Of a stretch of 41,520 bases of DNA, positions 15,297 to 22,541 are shown one piece after another. A program made the translations under genes and the position numbers. The notes below the pieces were generated by a model, which saw only the letters and a program-made list of their open reading frames with translations, had not been told where the DNA came from and did not search any database. Every line of letters starts with the position of its first letter. The first letter of the stretch is position 1. Source of the stretch: Anaerolineae bacterium (GTDB lineage: Bacteria; Chloroflexota; Anaerolineae; Aggregatilineales; Phototrophicaceae); the NCBI GenBank assembly GCA_022824565.1, contig JAJDZQ010000112.1, forward strand, positions 1 to 41,520. The letters are read 5' to 3'.

Positions 15297-16394
15297 CTGC
15301 GCGGCGTTTTCGTCGGTCTCTTCGCTGAATTCGCCCGTGTCTTCGCCTTCGCCAAGTTCCTGGCGTTTTTCATCGACAGCCGATTCGACTGCGTTGAGGT
15401 CGGCTTGGGCATCATTGAAAGGACCGCGCTTGAGCCGATGCGGGATGGTGAGGCGGATGGCCAAGGTGATATCGCGGTCATTGATGGCGGTGCGAGCTTC
15501 ATAGGCGGCGTGCGCGCGCGCAGCTTTCAAGATCACCAGGTCGGCGCGGTGGCCGTCGATGCGCAGATCGCTAGTGATGCTGGCGATGATGCGCAAATCG
15601 TGCGTGGTATGCGTGACCTGGTCGATGATTTTGCGGGCGGCCGCGATGCGGTCGGACAACTGCTGGTCGACCGGCTGCCATGCCGTTTTGAATTCGAGCG
15701 GGTCGTTTTCATAGGCGATGTGCCGCTCCAAGATTTCGATGCGTTCGCGCGCTTCTTTGATGCCCGTGACATCGACCGAAAGCGCAAATCGATCCAGCAG
15801 CTGCGGGCGCAGGTCGCCTTCTTCGGGATTCATGGTGCCGACCAGAATAAAGCGCGCCGGGTGGCTGAAGCTGATGCCCTCGCGCTCGACGATATTGACG
15901 CCCATGGCTGCGCTGTCCAGCAGCAGATCGACGATGTGGTCGTCCAGCAGATTGATCTCGTCTACATACAAAATGCCGCGGTTGGCATTGGCCAACACGC
16001 CGGTGTCAAAGTGACGCTCGCCCAACTGGATGGCTTTTTCGATGTCCAGCGTGCCCACGACGCGGTCTTCTGTGGCGCTGACTGGCAGGTCTACGAAGCT
16101 GATGCGCCGCTCTTTCGTGGGGATATCGGCGCAGTCGGCGTACTTCTGCCGGGCAAAGTCCGACCAGCTTTCGGGCCTGGCAGGGTCGTCATTAAAGGGC
16201 GAATCGGCGATGACGCTAATCTGTGGCAGCAGGGCAGCCAGAGCGCGGGCGGCTGTCGACTTGCCGGTGCCGCGTTCGCCACGGATCAGCACGCCACCAA
16301 TGCGCATGTCGATGGCATTGAGGATCAGCGCCAGCTTCATCATGTCTTGCCCAACAATGGCGGTGAAGGGATAAACAGGCGGTCGATTGCTCAT
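15273..16394 (-). CDS. ChlI/BchI-type AAA+ ATPase (chelatase small subunit), zero-frame product
   Basis: 373 residues if translation ends at the zero-frame TAA. The Walker A motif GERGTGKST is at residues 39-47, and Walker B with GILYVDEINLLDDHIVDLLLD is near 150, matching the magnesium/cobalt chelatase ATPase family. The sensor segment FILVGTMNPEEGDLRPQLLDRF is also present. CGGAG lies six bases before the ATG. The C-terminal tail is acidic and runs into the A-run, where a -1 shift would append the VWA domain. One gene would thus supply both the small (ATPase) and medium (ATPase-VWA) subunits, as described for some chlD genes of cobalamin producers. Cobalt rather than magnesium is the likelier metal unless the organism is photosynthetic. 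Confidence 0.88.
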   Translation of the reverse strand: MSNRPPVYPFTAIVGQDMMKLALILNAIDMRIGGVLIRGERGTGKSTAARALAALLPQISVIADSPFNDDPARPESWSDFARQKYADCADIPTKERRISFVDLPVSATEDRVVGTLDIEKAIQLGERHFDTGVLANANRGILYVDEINLLDDHIVDLLLDSAAMGVNIVEREGISFSHPARFILVGTMNPEEGDLRPQLLDRFALSVDVTGIKEARERIEILERHIAYENDPLEFKTAWQPVDQQLSDRIAAARKIIDQVTHTTHDLRIIASITSDLRIDGHRADLVILKAARAHAAYEARTAINDRDITLAIRLTIPHRLKRGPFNDAQADLNAVESAVDEKRQELGEGEDTGEFSEETDENAAQSKKKVRR

Positions 16395-16543
16395 GGCGAC
16401 TCCGGTTTTTATCGCTCCAGGACAACAGAATGCGCAACTATAGGCGAAAGGCAGCGCGTTGGCAATTGCCAGCTTTGGCGACTTGACCTGTCGCGCCGCT
16501 TCATTTACGGTTTGTCGCAGTCACAATGCAAAAGGCAAGCCAG

Positions 16544-17494
16544 ATGCCACGCCAGACGATTATCTGCGTTACGCCCAATGTCGCGCTAGACCGCACCCTG
16601 GTCGTGCCCGACTTTGCCATCGGGCGCATCTCGCGCATCCGCAGCGCGATCGCGGTGCCGGGCGGCAAGGGCTTGAATGTACTGCGCGCTCTGGAGATTC
16701 TGGGCGGGCGGGCGCTGGCCATGGGTTTGCTGGGCGGGCATACCGGGCGCATGGTCGCGGCGCTGGTGGCAGAAGGTGGCTATTCTGCGCAATGGACGCG
16801 CTTCGCAGGCGAGACGCGCACCTGCACCATCATCGCCAATGAAGCAGGCGTCTCGACAGTCATCAACGAGTCGGGCAAAATCGAACCCGGCGACTGGCAG
16901 GCTTTGGCAGACGACATCGTCGCGGCCGCCGCAGACGAAGACACGGCAGCGGTTTGTCTTTGCGGCAGCCTGCCCGATGGCGCGCCAGACGAGGCGCCGG
17001 CCCAGCTCATTTCACGAATCAATGCCTTGGGCGTGCCGGTTTGGGTGGACAGCAGCGGGCTTTGGCTCGCCAATGCCATCGCCGCCAAACCGTATGCCAT
17101 CAAGATCAACAGCGAAGAATTTGCGGCTGCTCTGGGCAGGGAATTGCCTGCCACGCAAGATATCATCGACGCGGCGCGCATGCTGGTGCGGGGCGGGATT
17201 CAAATCGTCATCATTTCGCTGGGGGCTGCTGGAGCGTTGCTCATCACCAACGAGCTGGTTGCGCAGGCTGTGCCGCCGGGTATTCAGCCGGTCGATCCCA
17301 TCGCCAGCGGAGATTGTCTGCATGCGGGCGTGGTCGCAGCGCTGGCAGCCGGGGCAACCCCTGAACGAGCGCTGCAACAGGGCGTGGCGGCCGGCACGGT
17401 CAATGCGCTGTATGCCGGTGGCGCGCAATTCCCCTACGCGCACTTCGAGCGAATCCTGGCGCAGACACGATTGAACATTTTACAAAATGTTTAA
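16544..17494 (+). CDS. PfkB-family sugar kinase, FruK/LacC-like
   Basis: About 316 residues of the ribokinase/PfkB fold. The N-terminal VTPNVALDRT and PGGKGLNVLRAL motifs are those of 1-phosphofructokinase and tagatose-6-phosphate kinase. The catalytic aspartate is Asp257 in ASGDCLHAG, a variant of the usual GAGDS(F) loop. ATP-dependent phosphorylation of a phosphosugar is the expected reaction, but the sugar is not determined. An ATG at 16526 is also in frame, but the AAGG before 16544 and the family N-terminus favour the shorter form. It is divergent from the chelatase gene with about 150 bases between. No phosphotransferase genes are adjacent. Confidence 0.85.
   Translation: MPRQTIICVTPNVALDRTLVVPDFAIGRISRIRSAIAVPGGKGLNVLRALEILGGRALAMGLLGGHTGRMVAALVAEGGYSAQWTRFAGETRTCTIIANEAGVSTVINESGKIEPGDWQALADDIVAAAADEDTAAVCLCGSLPDGAPDEAPAQLISRINALGVPVWVDSSGLWLANAIAAKPYAIKINSEEFAAALGRELPATQDIIDAARMLVRGGIQIVIISLGAAGALLITNELVAQAVPPGIQPVDPIASGDCLHAGVVAALAAGATPERALQQGVAAGTVNALYAGGAQFPYAHFERILAQTRLNILQNV
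17474..17491. other. Perfect AT-rich palindrome at the end of the sugar kinase gene
   Basis: AACATTTT-AC-AAAATGTT, eight-base arms with a two-base centre, overlaps the last codons of the kinase and lies about 90 bases before the ABC ATPase start. The centre is too tight for a terminator hairpin and it lacks a T-run. An operator for the following operon is possible. Confidence 0.5.
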
Positions 17495-17519
17495 GCTCTT
17501 CCTATAGATTTCTTATACA
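17490..17519 (+). promoter_or_regulatory. Candidate promoter of the ABC/GldG operon
   Basis: TTTAAG (17490-17495) and TATACA (17514-17519) are 18 bases apart in an AT-rich gap. The -35 partly overlaps the palindrome, so binding there could block transcription. Moderate match only. Confidence 0.35.
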
Positions 17520-17581
17520 ACGCGGCTAGGCTGCTATGTCGAGATTTTTTGGGCGGCCAAACGACCGAAAGGAGCGGCCTG

Positions 17582-18496
17582 TTGATTCGTGTACAGCATA
17601 TCTCCAAGTCCTATGGCGATATCGCGGCGCTGCGCGATGTCAGTTTTGATATCCAGCCGGGCGAGATTGTTGGCTTGCTGGGACCAAACGGCGCGGGCAA
17701 ATCCACCGCTATCAAGATCATCACCGGCTTCCTGCATCCAGACGAAGGCGCAGTGGAGATTGATGGGCTCAATGTATTGACCCAACTGCGCGCTGTGCAA
17801 GCCAAAATCGGCTATTTGTCCGAGAATACGCCGTTATACCCCGAGCTTTCTGTGCAAGGCTATTTGCAGATGGTCGCCCGTTTGCGCAGTTTGCCACAGG
17901 CCGACTTGCCGCGGCTGCTTTCGGCGGCGGTATATGGCAGCGGCTTGCAGGATTATTTGACGCGCCCGATCGCCTCGTTGAGCAAGGGCTTGCGGCAGCG
18001 GCTGGGCTTGGCGCAGGCCATCTTGCACGAGCCGCGTTTTTTGATCCTCGATGAGCCCACGGTCGGGCTGGATCCCACGCAGATCGTCGAGATCCGCGCA
18101 TTGATCAAGTCTTTGGCGCAGCAGAGCACGATTCTGTTTTCTTCGCATATCTTGTCGGAAGTCGAGGCCATCTGCGACCGCGTCATCATCCTCATCAATG
18201 GCGAGCTGCGAGCCGACCAAAGCCTGCGCGCGCTGGACCAGAGCAACGACGCCACCCTGGTCTTGCAAAGCGAGCCCGCGGGTGTGGCCGAGGCGCTGGG
18301 GGCGCTGGCTGCCATCGACCAGGTGCAACCGACGCAATCGGACGATGGCTATCCAGCCTGGCGCATCTGCGGCAGCAGCGATATCACGCCCACCATCTTC
18401 GAGCTGGCGCGTCAGCACAACTGGGCGCTGCGCGAGCTGCGGCGCGATACTGTTACCTTGGAATCTTTCTTCAACCAATTGGCGACATCTGCCTAG
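17582..18496 (+). CDS. ABC transporter ATP-binding protein, GldA-like
   Basis: About 304 residues. It has Walker A GPNGAGKST, the signature LSKGLRQRLGLAQA, Walker B FLILDEPTVGLDP and the switch histidine in SSHIL, all in the DrrA/NatA/GldA export class. The frame extends upstream, but the start is taken as TTG at 17582: AGGAG ends seven bases before it and the family N-terminus (LIRVQHISKSYG) begins there. The C-terminal 80 residues form the extra domain usual in this class. It lies 10 bases before the permease-GldG gene and would energise that complex from the cytoplasm. Confidence 0.9.
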   Translation: MIRVQHISKSYGDIAALRDVSFDIQPGEIVGLLGPNGAGKSTAIKIITGFLHPDEGAVEIDGLNVLTQLRAVQAKIGYLSENTPLYPELSVQGYLQMVARLRSLPQADLPRLLSAAVYGSGLQDYLTRPIASLSKGLRQRLGLAQAILHEPRFLILDEPTVGLDPTQIVEIRALIKSLAQQSTILFSSHILSEVEAICDRVIILINGELRADQSLRALDQSNDATLVLQSEPAGVAEALGALAAIDQVQPTQSDDGYPAWRICGSSDITPTIFELARQHNWALRELRRDTVTLESFFNQLATSA

Positions 18497-18506
18497 GGAG
18501 GCTGCC

Positions 18507-21383
18507 ATGAACAAGCTGCTGGCTGTCGCCGGCAAGGAGCTGCGCCTGTATTTTGGCTCGCCAATGGCGCTAATTTTTGTCGGCGTCTTTCTGGTCTTGA
18601 CGCTCTTCGTATTCTTCTGGGTCGACAGCTTCTTCGCGCGCGGCATTGCCGATGTGCGGGCTCTGTTTGAATGGATGCCGCTGTTGATGATCTTGCTGGT
18701 GGCCGCGCAAACCATGCATCTGTGGAGCCGCGAAGCAGAAACCGGCAACCTGCAAACCTTGTTGACCATGCCCGTGCGCTTGAGCGAGCTGGTGGCTGGC
18801 AAGTTCTTGTCGGCGCTGGCGCTGGTGGCGGTGGCATTGGGCTTGACAGTCTTTTTGCCAGTCACGGTGGCATCGCTGGGCAACCTGGATTGGGGACCCG
18901 TCATCGGCGGCTATCTGGCGGCGCTGCTTTTGGCATCCAGCTATATCGCCATCGGCTTGTTCGTCTCGTCACGCACCGACAATCAACTGGTTGCGTTGAT
19001 CGGCACGGTGGTCATCTGCGGCGCATTTCAAGCGATCGGCTCGCCTGTCATCACCGACTTTTTTGGCGCGACAGCTGGCGATCTGCTGCGGCAATTCGGC
19101 ACAGGCAGCCGCTTCGAGAGCATCGAGCGCGGCGTCATCGACTTCCGCGACCTGGCCTATTATCTGTCGCTGACGATATTCTTCCTGGCGCTGAATGTGC
19201 TGTCGCTGGACAGCAAGCGCTGGAGCACGGGCGCGCACTTGCGAGCGCATCGCCTGAATGCGCGGCTGGGCATCGCTTTGCTCGGCTGCAACCTGTTGGC
19301 GCTGAACTTGTTGATCGCCCCCGCCAGCTTCGCCCGCCTAGATTTGACCCAGCACCGCGAATACAGCTTGTCCGATGTCACGACCGACCTGCTGTCTGGC
19401 TTGCAAGAGCCGCTGCTGGTGCGTGGCTACTTCAGCGAAGACAGCCATCCTGCCCTCGCGCCGCTCGTCCCGCGCATCAAAGATACCCTGCGCGAATATG
19501 AGCTGCTTTCGCGCGGCAAGCTACAGCTGGAATTCATCGACCCGCTGACCAATCCCGAACTTGAGCGCGAAGCGACGCAGATCTATGGCATTCGTCCCAC
19601 GCCCCTGCAAGTCAATGAGCGCGGCGGCGTTTCGCTCGTCAATGTCTACTTCGATGTGCTGATCGCTTATGGCGACCAGGTGGCGGCGCTCAACTTCTCA
19701 GATTTGATCGAAATTCAGGACACGGCCCTGGGCGCGGAGGTGCGGCTGCGCAACCTGGAATATGATTTGACCAGCGCCATCCAGCGGGTGGTATTTGGCT
19801 TCCAGAGCCTGGACGCGGCGCTCGCCTCGCTCGACCAGCCAGCGCGACTGACCCTCTATTATTCATCCGCGACTCTGCCGCCCATGATGCAAGATGTCAG
19901 CCAGACCATGCAGGCTGTCAGCCAGGAGTTGGCTGCCGACAATCCCGACAAACTGGCGCTGGAACTCGTCGACATGTCATCTGCCGAAGCGAGCATCGGC
20001 GAACAGGAGCTCTTTGATCGCTATCAAATCCAGCCAGTCGCGGCCAGCTTCTTCGCCGAAGAGACATTCTATTTGCACCTGGTTATCGAAGCCGCTGGCG
20101 AAATCCAGGTCATTTATCCGGCCGGTGCCTTGAGCCAGGTGGAGATTCGCAACGCTATCGAGGCCTCCTTAAAACGTTCGTCTTCGGGATTCCTGCAAGT
20201 CATCGGCTTGTGGAGCCCACCCGCCAGCGCGCCCGACCAGTTTGGACAGCAACTGCCCAGCTTGCAGCAATACGCCATCCTGGAAGATGTGCTGCGCGAG
20301 TCCTACGAAGTGCGCAGGCTGACGTTGGATGATGGCGAGATACCCGCTTCTATCGATGTGTTGATCTTGCTGGCGCCGCATAGCCTGAGCGACTTGCAAC
20401 GGTATGCCATCGACCAGTACTTGATGCGCGGCGGCGCGGTCATTGTGGCGGCGGGGCAATACCGACTGGGCATCGACCCCTATAGCGGCGCACTGCTGCT
20501 CGACCCCAACGAAGCGGGACTTTTGGACATGCTGGCCAGCTATGGCGTGCAGATCGGCGCTGGCCTGGTGATGGACTGGCAGAATGCGCCCTTCCCCCAG
20601 CAGGTGCAGCGCGACCTCGGTGGCATGCTCGTAACCGAAATCGTCGAGCTGCCCTATCCATACTTCGTGGATGTGCGCGGGGATGGGTTGCTTGCAGAAA
20701 GCGCCATCGTCAACAGCCTGCCCCTGCTGACTGTGCCCTGGGCGTCGCCCGTCACAATCGATGCTGCGCTGCTGGACGAAACGCGCGCAAACACCTTGAT
20801 CTGGTCCAGCGACAATGCCTGGCTGACGACAGAATCCAACCCGCAGCCCGACCTGGAGATGTATCCCGATTTGGGCTTCCCGGTCGGTGATGAGCTGGGG
20901 CGTTACCCGTTGGCGGTGAGCGCAACTGGCGCATTCGACAGCTATTTCATCGACAAGCCCTCGCCATTCGCGGCGCTCGAGGACGGAGCAGGCGAGGTCA
21001 GCGAAACGATTGGTTTGATCGAGCGTTCGCCCGACAGCGCCCAACTTATCGTCTTGGGCAGCAGCGAATTCGTCAATGACAATGTGTATCAGATCGCAGC
21101 GAACTTCGGCGGCGACCGCTTTTTCAGCAACTTGCAGCTAATCGCCAACGCCATTGACTCGTTCACAGAAGACGCGTCGCTGGCGTCCATCCGCAGCCGC
21201 GGCAGTGTGGCGCGCATCTTGCCGCCCATCAGCGAAGGCGCGCAGAATCAGTGGGCGCTGTTAAATTACGCGGTCGCGCTCATCGGCTTGCTGGCGATCG
21301 GCCTGGTCTGGCAAGTCCAGCGCCGCAGTGAAAAGCCGTTGCAGTTGCTGCCGCCCGAAAACAGTCACGGAGGTGCGCAATGA
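18507..21383 (+). CDS. Fused ABC-2 permease and GldG-like extracytoplasmic protein
   Basis: 958 residues. Residues 1 to about 240 are an ABC-2 type permease (GldF-like) with about six membrane helices and the motif REAETGNLQTLLTMPVR. A further helix near residue 255 leads into a large GldG-type extracytoplasmic region containing YSLSDVT and VRGYFSEDSHP. A final helix (LLNYAVALIGLLAIGLVW) and a short basic tail end the protein. In gliding Bacteroidetes GldF and GldG are separate proteins; here they are one chain. GGGAGG precedes the ATG at 18507. A longer open frame back to 18198 overlaps the ATPase gene and is rejected. The transported substrate is unknown, and gliding cannot be inferred from this family outside Bacteroidetes. 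Confidence 0.88.
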   Translation: MNKLLAVAGKELRLYFGSPMALIFVGVFLVLTLFVFFWVDSFFARGIADVRALFEWMPLLMILLVAAQTMHLWSREAETGNLQTLLTMPVRLSELVAGKFLSALALVAVALGLTVFLPVTVASLGNLDWGPVIGGYLAALLLASSYIAIGLFVSSRTDNQLVALIGTVVICGAFQAIGSPVITDFFGATAGDLLRQFGTGSRFESIERGVIDFRDLAYYLSLTIFFLALNVLSLDSKRWSTGAHLRAHRLNARLGIALLGCNLLALNLLIAPASFARLDLTQHREYSLSDVTTDLLSGLQEPLLVRGYFSEDSHPALAPLVPRIKDTLREYELLSRGKLQLEFIDPLTNPELEREATQIYGIRPTPLQVNERGGVSLVNVYFDVLIAYGDQVAALNFSDLIEIQDTALGAEVRLRNLEYDLTSAIQRVVFGFQSLDAALASLDQPARLTLYYSSATLPPMMQDVSQTMQAVSQELAADNPDKLALELVDMSSAEASIGEQELFDRYQIQPVAASFFAEETFYLHLVIEAAGEIQVIYPAGALSQVEIRNAIEASLKRSSSGFLQVIGLWSPPASAPDQFGQQLPSLQQYAILEDVLRESYEVRRLTLDDGEIPASIDVLILLAPHSLSDLQRYAIDQYLMRGGAVIVAAGQYRLGIDPYSGALLLDPNEAGLLDMLASYGVQIGAGLVMDWQNAPFPQQVQRDLGGMLVTEIVELPYPYFVDVRGDGLLAESAIVNSLPLLTVPWASPVTIDAALLDETRANTLIWSSDNAWLTTESNPQPDLEMYPDLGFPVGDELGRYPLAVSATGAFDSYFIDKPSPFAALEDGAGEVSETIGLIERSPDSAQLIVLGSSEFVNDNVYQIAANFGGDRFFSNLQLIANAIDSFTEDASLASIRSRGSVARILPPISEGAQNQWALLNYAVALIGLLAIGLVWQVQRRSEKPLQLLPPENSHGGAQ

Positions 21384-22444
21384 TCAGCCGCAGCAATGTC
21401 CTTCTCGCCAGTTTGCTCGCTGTGCAGATCGTGCTGCTGGCTGTTTCGGTTATGACCAGCGGGGGCGCAGAATCGCGGACGATAGAGCCGCTTGTTGTGG
21501 GCATCAGCGCATCGGAAGTTGAGCGCATGACAATCGCCACATCGCCCGATGACGCGGTAACTTTCATGCGCAAAGCCGGCGGCTGGGTTCTGCCCGAAGC
21601 GGACGACTTCCCTGTGGATGGCGATAAAGCAGACGAGATGCTGGACAAGCTCCTGGCTTTGGATACGCGCCGACTGGTGGCTTCGAACCCCGTCAATTTC
21701 GCGCGGCTCGAGGTCAAAGCAGACGACTTTCGGCGGCGCATAGAGCTGAGCGGCAGCAGCGACAGCGCGGTTATCTATCTGGGTGGCAGTGGCGGGGTCG
21801 ATACTGTCTATGCCCGGCGCGCCGACGAAAACCAGGTCTACCTGGGTCGCGGATTGAATTCGTGGGAGCTATCGACGCAGACCGCCACCTGGGTCGATGC
21901 CAACTATGTCAACATCGCGCAGGCCGATGTGCGACAGATCCGCGTGCGCAATGCCCAGGGCGATTTCACCCTGCTGCGCGCAGACGACGAAAGCTGGACC
22001 TACACAGACTTGCGCGCAGGCGAAATGTTGGAAGACACGAAGCTACCGGGCATCTTGCGCAACGCCGCGTCCATACGCCTGGTCGAGCCGCTGGGGTCTT
22101 CTGCCAGGGACGACTATGGCTTGGCAGAGCCGACCGTCTCGGTCGAAGTGCACTATCGGCAGCTGATCGAAACGGATGCAACGGATGCAACGGAAGCAAC
22201 GGAAGCAAACGCAGAGGCGGGCTCCACTGCTGAAGTTGTCGATGACGAAGCAGCCGAGCCGCAATACAGCGAAGAGATGGTGACACTGACATTTGGGGCG
22301 GCGCTCGAAGCTGGCGACATCGTCTTGAAAGCCAGCCAGAGCGACTACTTCGTATCCGTGCGCGAAACAACCTACCAGGTCTTTGCAGAGTTGAGCCGCG
22401 ATGACTTGGTCAAATTGCCGGAAAGCGACCTTGGCGGGGAATAA
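21380..22444 (+). CDS. DUF4340 domain membrane-anchored protein
   Basis: 354 residues. One N-terminal membrane helix (VLLASLLAVQIVLLAVSVM) is followed by an extracytoplasmic DUF4340 region with WVLPEADDFPVDGDKADEML and alternating beta-type segments. It overlaps the permease-GldG stop by four bases (ATGA), so the two are translationally coupled. DUF4340 proteins commonly follow GldG-like genes and are assumed to form part of the same envelope complex. An acidic, low-complexity stretch rich in Thr, Ala and Glu (near residue 265) is encoded by four tandem nine-base units. Function otherwise unknown. Confidence 0.85.
   Translation: MISRSNVLLASLLAVQIVLLAVSVMTSGGAESRTIEPLVVGISASEVERMTIATSPDDAVTFMRKAGGWVLPEADDFPVDGDKADEMLDKLLALDTRRLVASNPVNFARLEVKADDFRRRIELSGSSDSAVIYLGGSGGVDTVYARRADENQVYLGRGLNSWELSTQTATWVDANYVNIAQADVRQIRVRNAQGDFTLLRADDESWTYTDLRAGEMLEDTKLPGILRNAASIRLVEPLGSSARDDYGLAEPTVSVEVHYRQLIETDATDATEATEANAEAGSTAEVVDDEAAEPQYSEEMVTLTFGAALEAGDIVLKASQSDYFVSVRETTYQVFAELSRDDLVKLPESDLGGE
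22172..22207 (+). repeat. Four tandem nine-base units inside the DUF4340 gene
   Basis: Two copies of ACGGATGCA and two of ACGGAAGCA in tandem, encoding repeats of Thr-Asp/Glu-Ala. As the unit is a multiple of three, copy-number changes would keep the frame. Confidence 0.85.
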
Positions 22445-22473
22445 GCCCGGCTCGCTCGCCAGCTTTGTCGCCC

Positions 22474-22503
22474 TTACGCAGCGTATGCCCGAGCGCCTAT
22501 AAT
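22474..22503 (+). promoter_or_regulatory. Candidate promoter of glyQS
   Basis: A perfect TATAAT (22498-22503) with a weak TTACGC 18 bases upstream. The transcript would start near 22510, so ATG 22512 would be leaderless, while ATG 22542 would have a 30-base leader with GGGAG. Confidence 0.55.
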
Positions 22504-22541
22504 GCTGCGCCATGACACGGACTTGGCACGCGGGAGCATCC

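Noticed and set aside
18198-18506. Upstream extension of the permease-GldG frame
   Set aside because: It overlaps the ABC ATPase gene in another frame; ATG 18507 has GGGAGG and the expected permease N-terminus.
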